Shown: piece by piece, positions 5,590 to 6,955 of the stretch
Layout of the letters: every line of letters begins with the position of its first letter
Position numbering within the stretch: position 1 is the stretch's first letter
Assembly (NCBI GenBank): GCA_002482725.1
Contig: DLGO01000085.1
Location: forward strand, 1-6,955
Direction: 5' to 3'
Origin: Bacteroidetes bacterium UBA7692
GTDB lineage: Bacteria > Bacteroidota > Bacteroidia > Chitinophagales > LD1
Length of the DNA: 6,955 bases
The notes under the pieces: generated by a model
The model's database searches: none
The model's input: the letters and a program-made list of their open reading frames with translations, nothing else
Told to the model about the DNA's origin: nothing
Translations under genes and position numbers: made by a program

Positions 5590-6498
5590 ATGGGAAAAGA
5601 TCATTATATACCTCAAGTATACATTAATAAGTTTAGCGATATTATTACAAAAAAATTGTACTTCTACAACAAAAACCATAGAAAAATTAAAGTTGAAAGC
5701 TGCTATTCATCTCAAATTTGCTATGGAAAAGACACCTACTATTTAAGTGAAGATACTTCATCAAAATATCAAGTAGACAAAACATACTTAGATAAGGAGA
5801 TATTGCATTTCTATGAAACTAACATGCCTAAACATTTTAATAGTTTGCTAGATGGGACATCACAAATCGAAAATAAGCATACAATTTTCATTGGTGAATT
5901 TCTGATACTTTTGAAAATGCGAAGCAGGTATTTCAGAAATGCAATTTATAATGAGAGAAATATATCTAATACCATAGCGAAAATTGGACTAGAAATTAAA
6001 AGCACCGGTGAAGTCAACCCTAAAGCATTGGATAATTATGTTGAAGATGTCAAAGCAAAATCTAGGACTGAAGAATATCAATCTCAACAACACAGCAATA
6101 GCTTATTTAGTATTTTTGTTGAACAGCGTGAACAATTAGATAAAGCTTTAGGTAGACTGCTAAATCATACATGGAGAATGTTATATGCTCCCTTGGGAAC
6201 ACAATATATATCCTCAGATAACCCAGGATTCTTTTGTAATAGTGATGATTCAACCCAAAATACGCAATTTGGAGGTGATGGACTTTTCATTTTACCTCTA
6301 TCACCCTATCAGGCATTACAAATTGATTTATCATCTCCTGATACAATATCTCCAACTTATAAAAACATAATTAGCGTACATGTCCCAAGTAGTACCGTCG
6401 ATGCAATAAATACATTGACAATTAGATACGCTGTTAAAACCCTTTTTGGATTATCAAAAACTAATTTAGAAAGCGCTTCTAAGTTAATACAGTCATAA
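5590..6498 (+). CDS. DUF4238 domain-containing protein, function unknown
   Basis: 302 residues from ATG 5590. The N-terminus GKDHYIPQVYINKFSD (2-17) matches the HYxPQxYLxxF opening of DUF4238. The later conserved region is also present: Trp195 in WRMLYAPLG, SSDNP (208-212) and FILPLSP (233-239). The length is normal for the family, and no signal peptide or membrane helix is seen, so it should be cytoplasmic. The frame is open back to a GTG at 5566, but that codon lies inside the terminator hairpin. ATG 5584 is possible, but ATG 5590 fits the family start best. Codon use is strongly AT-rich (15 G/C in 5941-6000). DUF4238 proteins have no established biochemical role that I know of. Position directly after an AbiC-like gene suggests, but does not show, involvement in phage defence. 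It is probably transcribed by read-through or from a weak local promoter. Confidence 0.85.
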   Translation: MGKDHYIPQVYINKFSDIITKKLYFYNKNHRKIKVESCYSSQICYGKDTYYLSEDTSSKYQVDKTYLDKEILHFYETNMPKHFNSLLDGTSQIENKHTIFIGEFLILLKMRSRYFRNAIYNERNISNTIAKIGLEIKSTGEVNPKALDNYVEDVKAKSRTEEYQSQQHSNSLFSIFVEQREQLDKALGRLLNHTWRMLYAPLGTQYISSDNPGFFCNSDDSTQNTQFGGDGLFILPLSPYQALQIDLSSPDTISPTYKNIISVHVPSSTVDAINTLTIRYAVKTLFGLSKTNLESASKLIQS

Positions 6499-6553
6499 AT
6501 TTCATTACCTGTTCTTCGCTCCTAATCCATAAGCCGATTTGTTACTATAATGC

Positions 6554-6574
6554 ATTAATCCCATTTTGATTAAT
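6554..6574. repeat. Inverted repeat ATTAATC / GATTAAT
   Basis: Perfect 7-bp arms at 6554-6560 and 6568-6574 with loop CCATTTT, 56 nt after the DUF4238 stop. It is AT-rich and lacks a following T-run, so it is a weak terminator candidate at best; it may be a protein-binding dyad. Confidence 0.35.
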
Positions 6575-6610
6575 ACCGATTTTACTTAGACTACTAATGA
6601 CACCTCTAGC

Positions 6611-6639
6611 GCAGGCACAGGCACCGTTGCACTAAAGCT
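6611..6639. repeat. 29-bp direct repeat, copy 1
   Basis: Matches 6906-6934 at 26 of 29 positions in the same orientation, beginning GCAGGCACA and ending CTAAAGCT. The differences are G/A, T/C and A/G, all transitions. The copy runs directly into AAGCTTGCGCCAG, the 13-nt motif shared with the palindrome at 3904-3923. Confidence 0.75.
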
Positions 6640-6647
6640 TGCGCCAG
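6635..6647. repeat. 13-nt motif shared with the left palindrome
   Basis: AAGCTTGCGCCAG is identical to 3911-3923, the right half and centre of the 20-bp palindrome. The two copies bracket the three accessory genes in the same orientation. The remainder of the palindrome is not conserved here. Confidence 0.6.
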
Positions 6648-6666
6648 GGTAAGACAGGCTTAGCCG

Positions 6667-6692
6667 TTGGTGATAAAAAGATTTACCACCAA
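6667..6692. repeat. 11-bp hairpin, TTGGTGATAAA / TTTACCACCAA
   Basis: Arms at 6667-6677 and 6682-6692 pair with a single A/C mismatch around the loop AAGA. The sequence after it is not a T-run, so it is more likely a structural part of the repeat region than a terminator for the DUF4238 gene, which ended about 170 nt earlier. Confidence 0.5.
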
Positions 6693-6905
6693 GGCATCAT
6701 CAAAAAAAGTCTTTTCACATTTTTTAGATTCCCCTGTAGCCCTTGGTAATCGTTGGGTTTGGGCGGGTGGTGCATTTTGTCGCCTTTTTTGCTAGAGTCG
6801 AAGCAGGGTAGTGATTGATATTCGTGGTCGTGATGAGGCAACTAAATACATTGCTTACGCGGGTAGGTTGGTGAGACACCTGCCTTGGTGGGGTGGGGTC
6901 CCGGA

Positions 6906-6934
6906 GCAGGCACAAGCACCGCTGCGCTAAAGCT
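6906..6934. repeat. 29-bp direct repeat, copy 2
   Basis: Second copy of the element at 6611-6639, with three transition differences. It ends CTAAAGCT and is followed by unrelated sequence, so the AAGCTTGCGCCAG extension of copy 1 is absent. The interval between copy starts is 295 nt. Confidence 0.75.
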
Positions 6935-6955
6935 CATATCTTTGTGATAGTTAAA

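Larger units (their letters stand above)
6499..6955. other. Right-end non-coding region with repeats, no gene supported
   Basis: 457 nt without a convincing gene. The only sizeable frame (minus strand, about 6724-6915) encodes a low-complexity Pro/Thr/Arg-rich peptide with no recognisable domain and runs into the 29-bp repeat. The first about 100 nt are AT-rich and contain an ATTAATC inverted repeat. From about 6600 the sequence becomes a mosaic of repeats: a 29-bp direct repeat pair at its two ends, a hairpin at 6667-6692, and G-rich runs. It looks like a dispersed non-coding repeat element or an array of such elements, possibly continuing beyond the window. Confidence 0.65.

Noticed and set aside
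6185..6370. Plus-strand 61-codon frame inside the DUF4238 gene
   Set aside because: Frame-shifted shadow overlapping the conserved SSDNP and FILPLSP region.
6724..6915. Minus-strand 63-codon frame at the right end
   Set aside because: Pro/Thr/Arg-rich with no domain, overlaps the second 29-bp repeat and G-rich tracts; better explained as non-coding repeat DNA.
6611..6955. CRISPR array from the repeated 29-bp unit
   Set aside because: Only two copies, 266 nt apart, with structured rather than unique spacer DNA and no cas genes; spacing does not fit CRISPR.

Overview
The window looks like Bacteroidota, probably Chitinophagales or a relative. This is inferred from three things: genes lack convincing Shine-Dalgarno sequences, one upstream region carries a TAnnTTTG-type -7 element, and the predicted proteins (CheB/CheR/PAS fusion kinase, Rcp1-like receivers, signal peptide plus glycine-rich two-helix envelope protein) are typical of that group. 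No rRNA, tRNA, CRISPR array or transposase was found.

Left part (1-3550, minus strand): a compact three-gene signalling operon. Transcription runs from two paralogous single-domain response regulators (3550-3092, then 3074-2610) into a very large CheB-CheR-PAS sensor protein. That protein starts at 2602 and is still open at base 1, so only its first 867 residues are present. Gaps are 17 and 7 nt, so co-transcription is likely. The sensor has no chemoreceptor, CheA or CheW beside it, which suggests a stress or regulatory phosphorelay rather than flagellar chemotaxis. The two receivers are plausible phosphoryl acceptors.

Middle (3551-4109): a 559-nt divergent intergenic region. It holds candidate regulatory repeats near the operon start and a GC-rich cluster of hairpins, a 20-bp perfect palindrome and a 15-bp tandem repeat. 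A candidate -7 element for the rightward genes lies near 3973.

Right part (4110-6498, plus strand): three genes that look accessory. The first encodes a small exported or membrane protein with two glycine-rich helices. After 14 nt comes a membrane-anchored coiled-coil protein of the putative phage abortive infection (AbiC-like) family. An intrinsic-terminator-like hairpin follows, then a DUF4238 protein. The last two genes are much more AT-rich than the signalling operon, consistent with horizontal acquisition. They form a candidate anti-phage cassette, but this is inferred from family and context only.

Right end (6499-6955): non-coding DNA with a 29-bp imperfect direct repeat pair, hairpins and G-rich runs. 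It shares a 13-nt motif with the palindrome on the other side of the accessory genes, so the cassette is bracketed by repeat-rich DNA.
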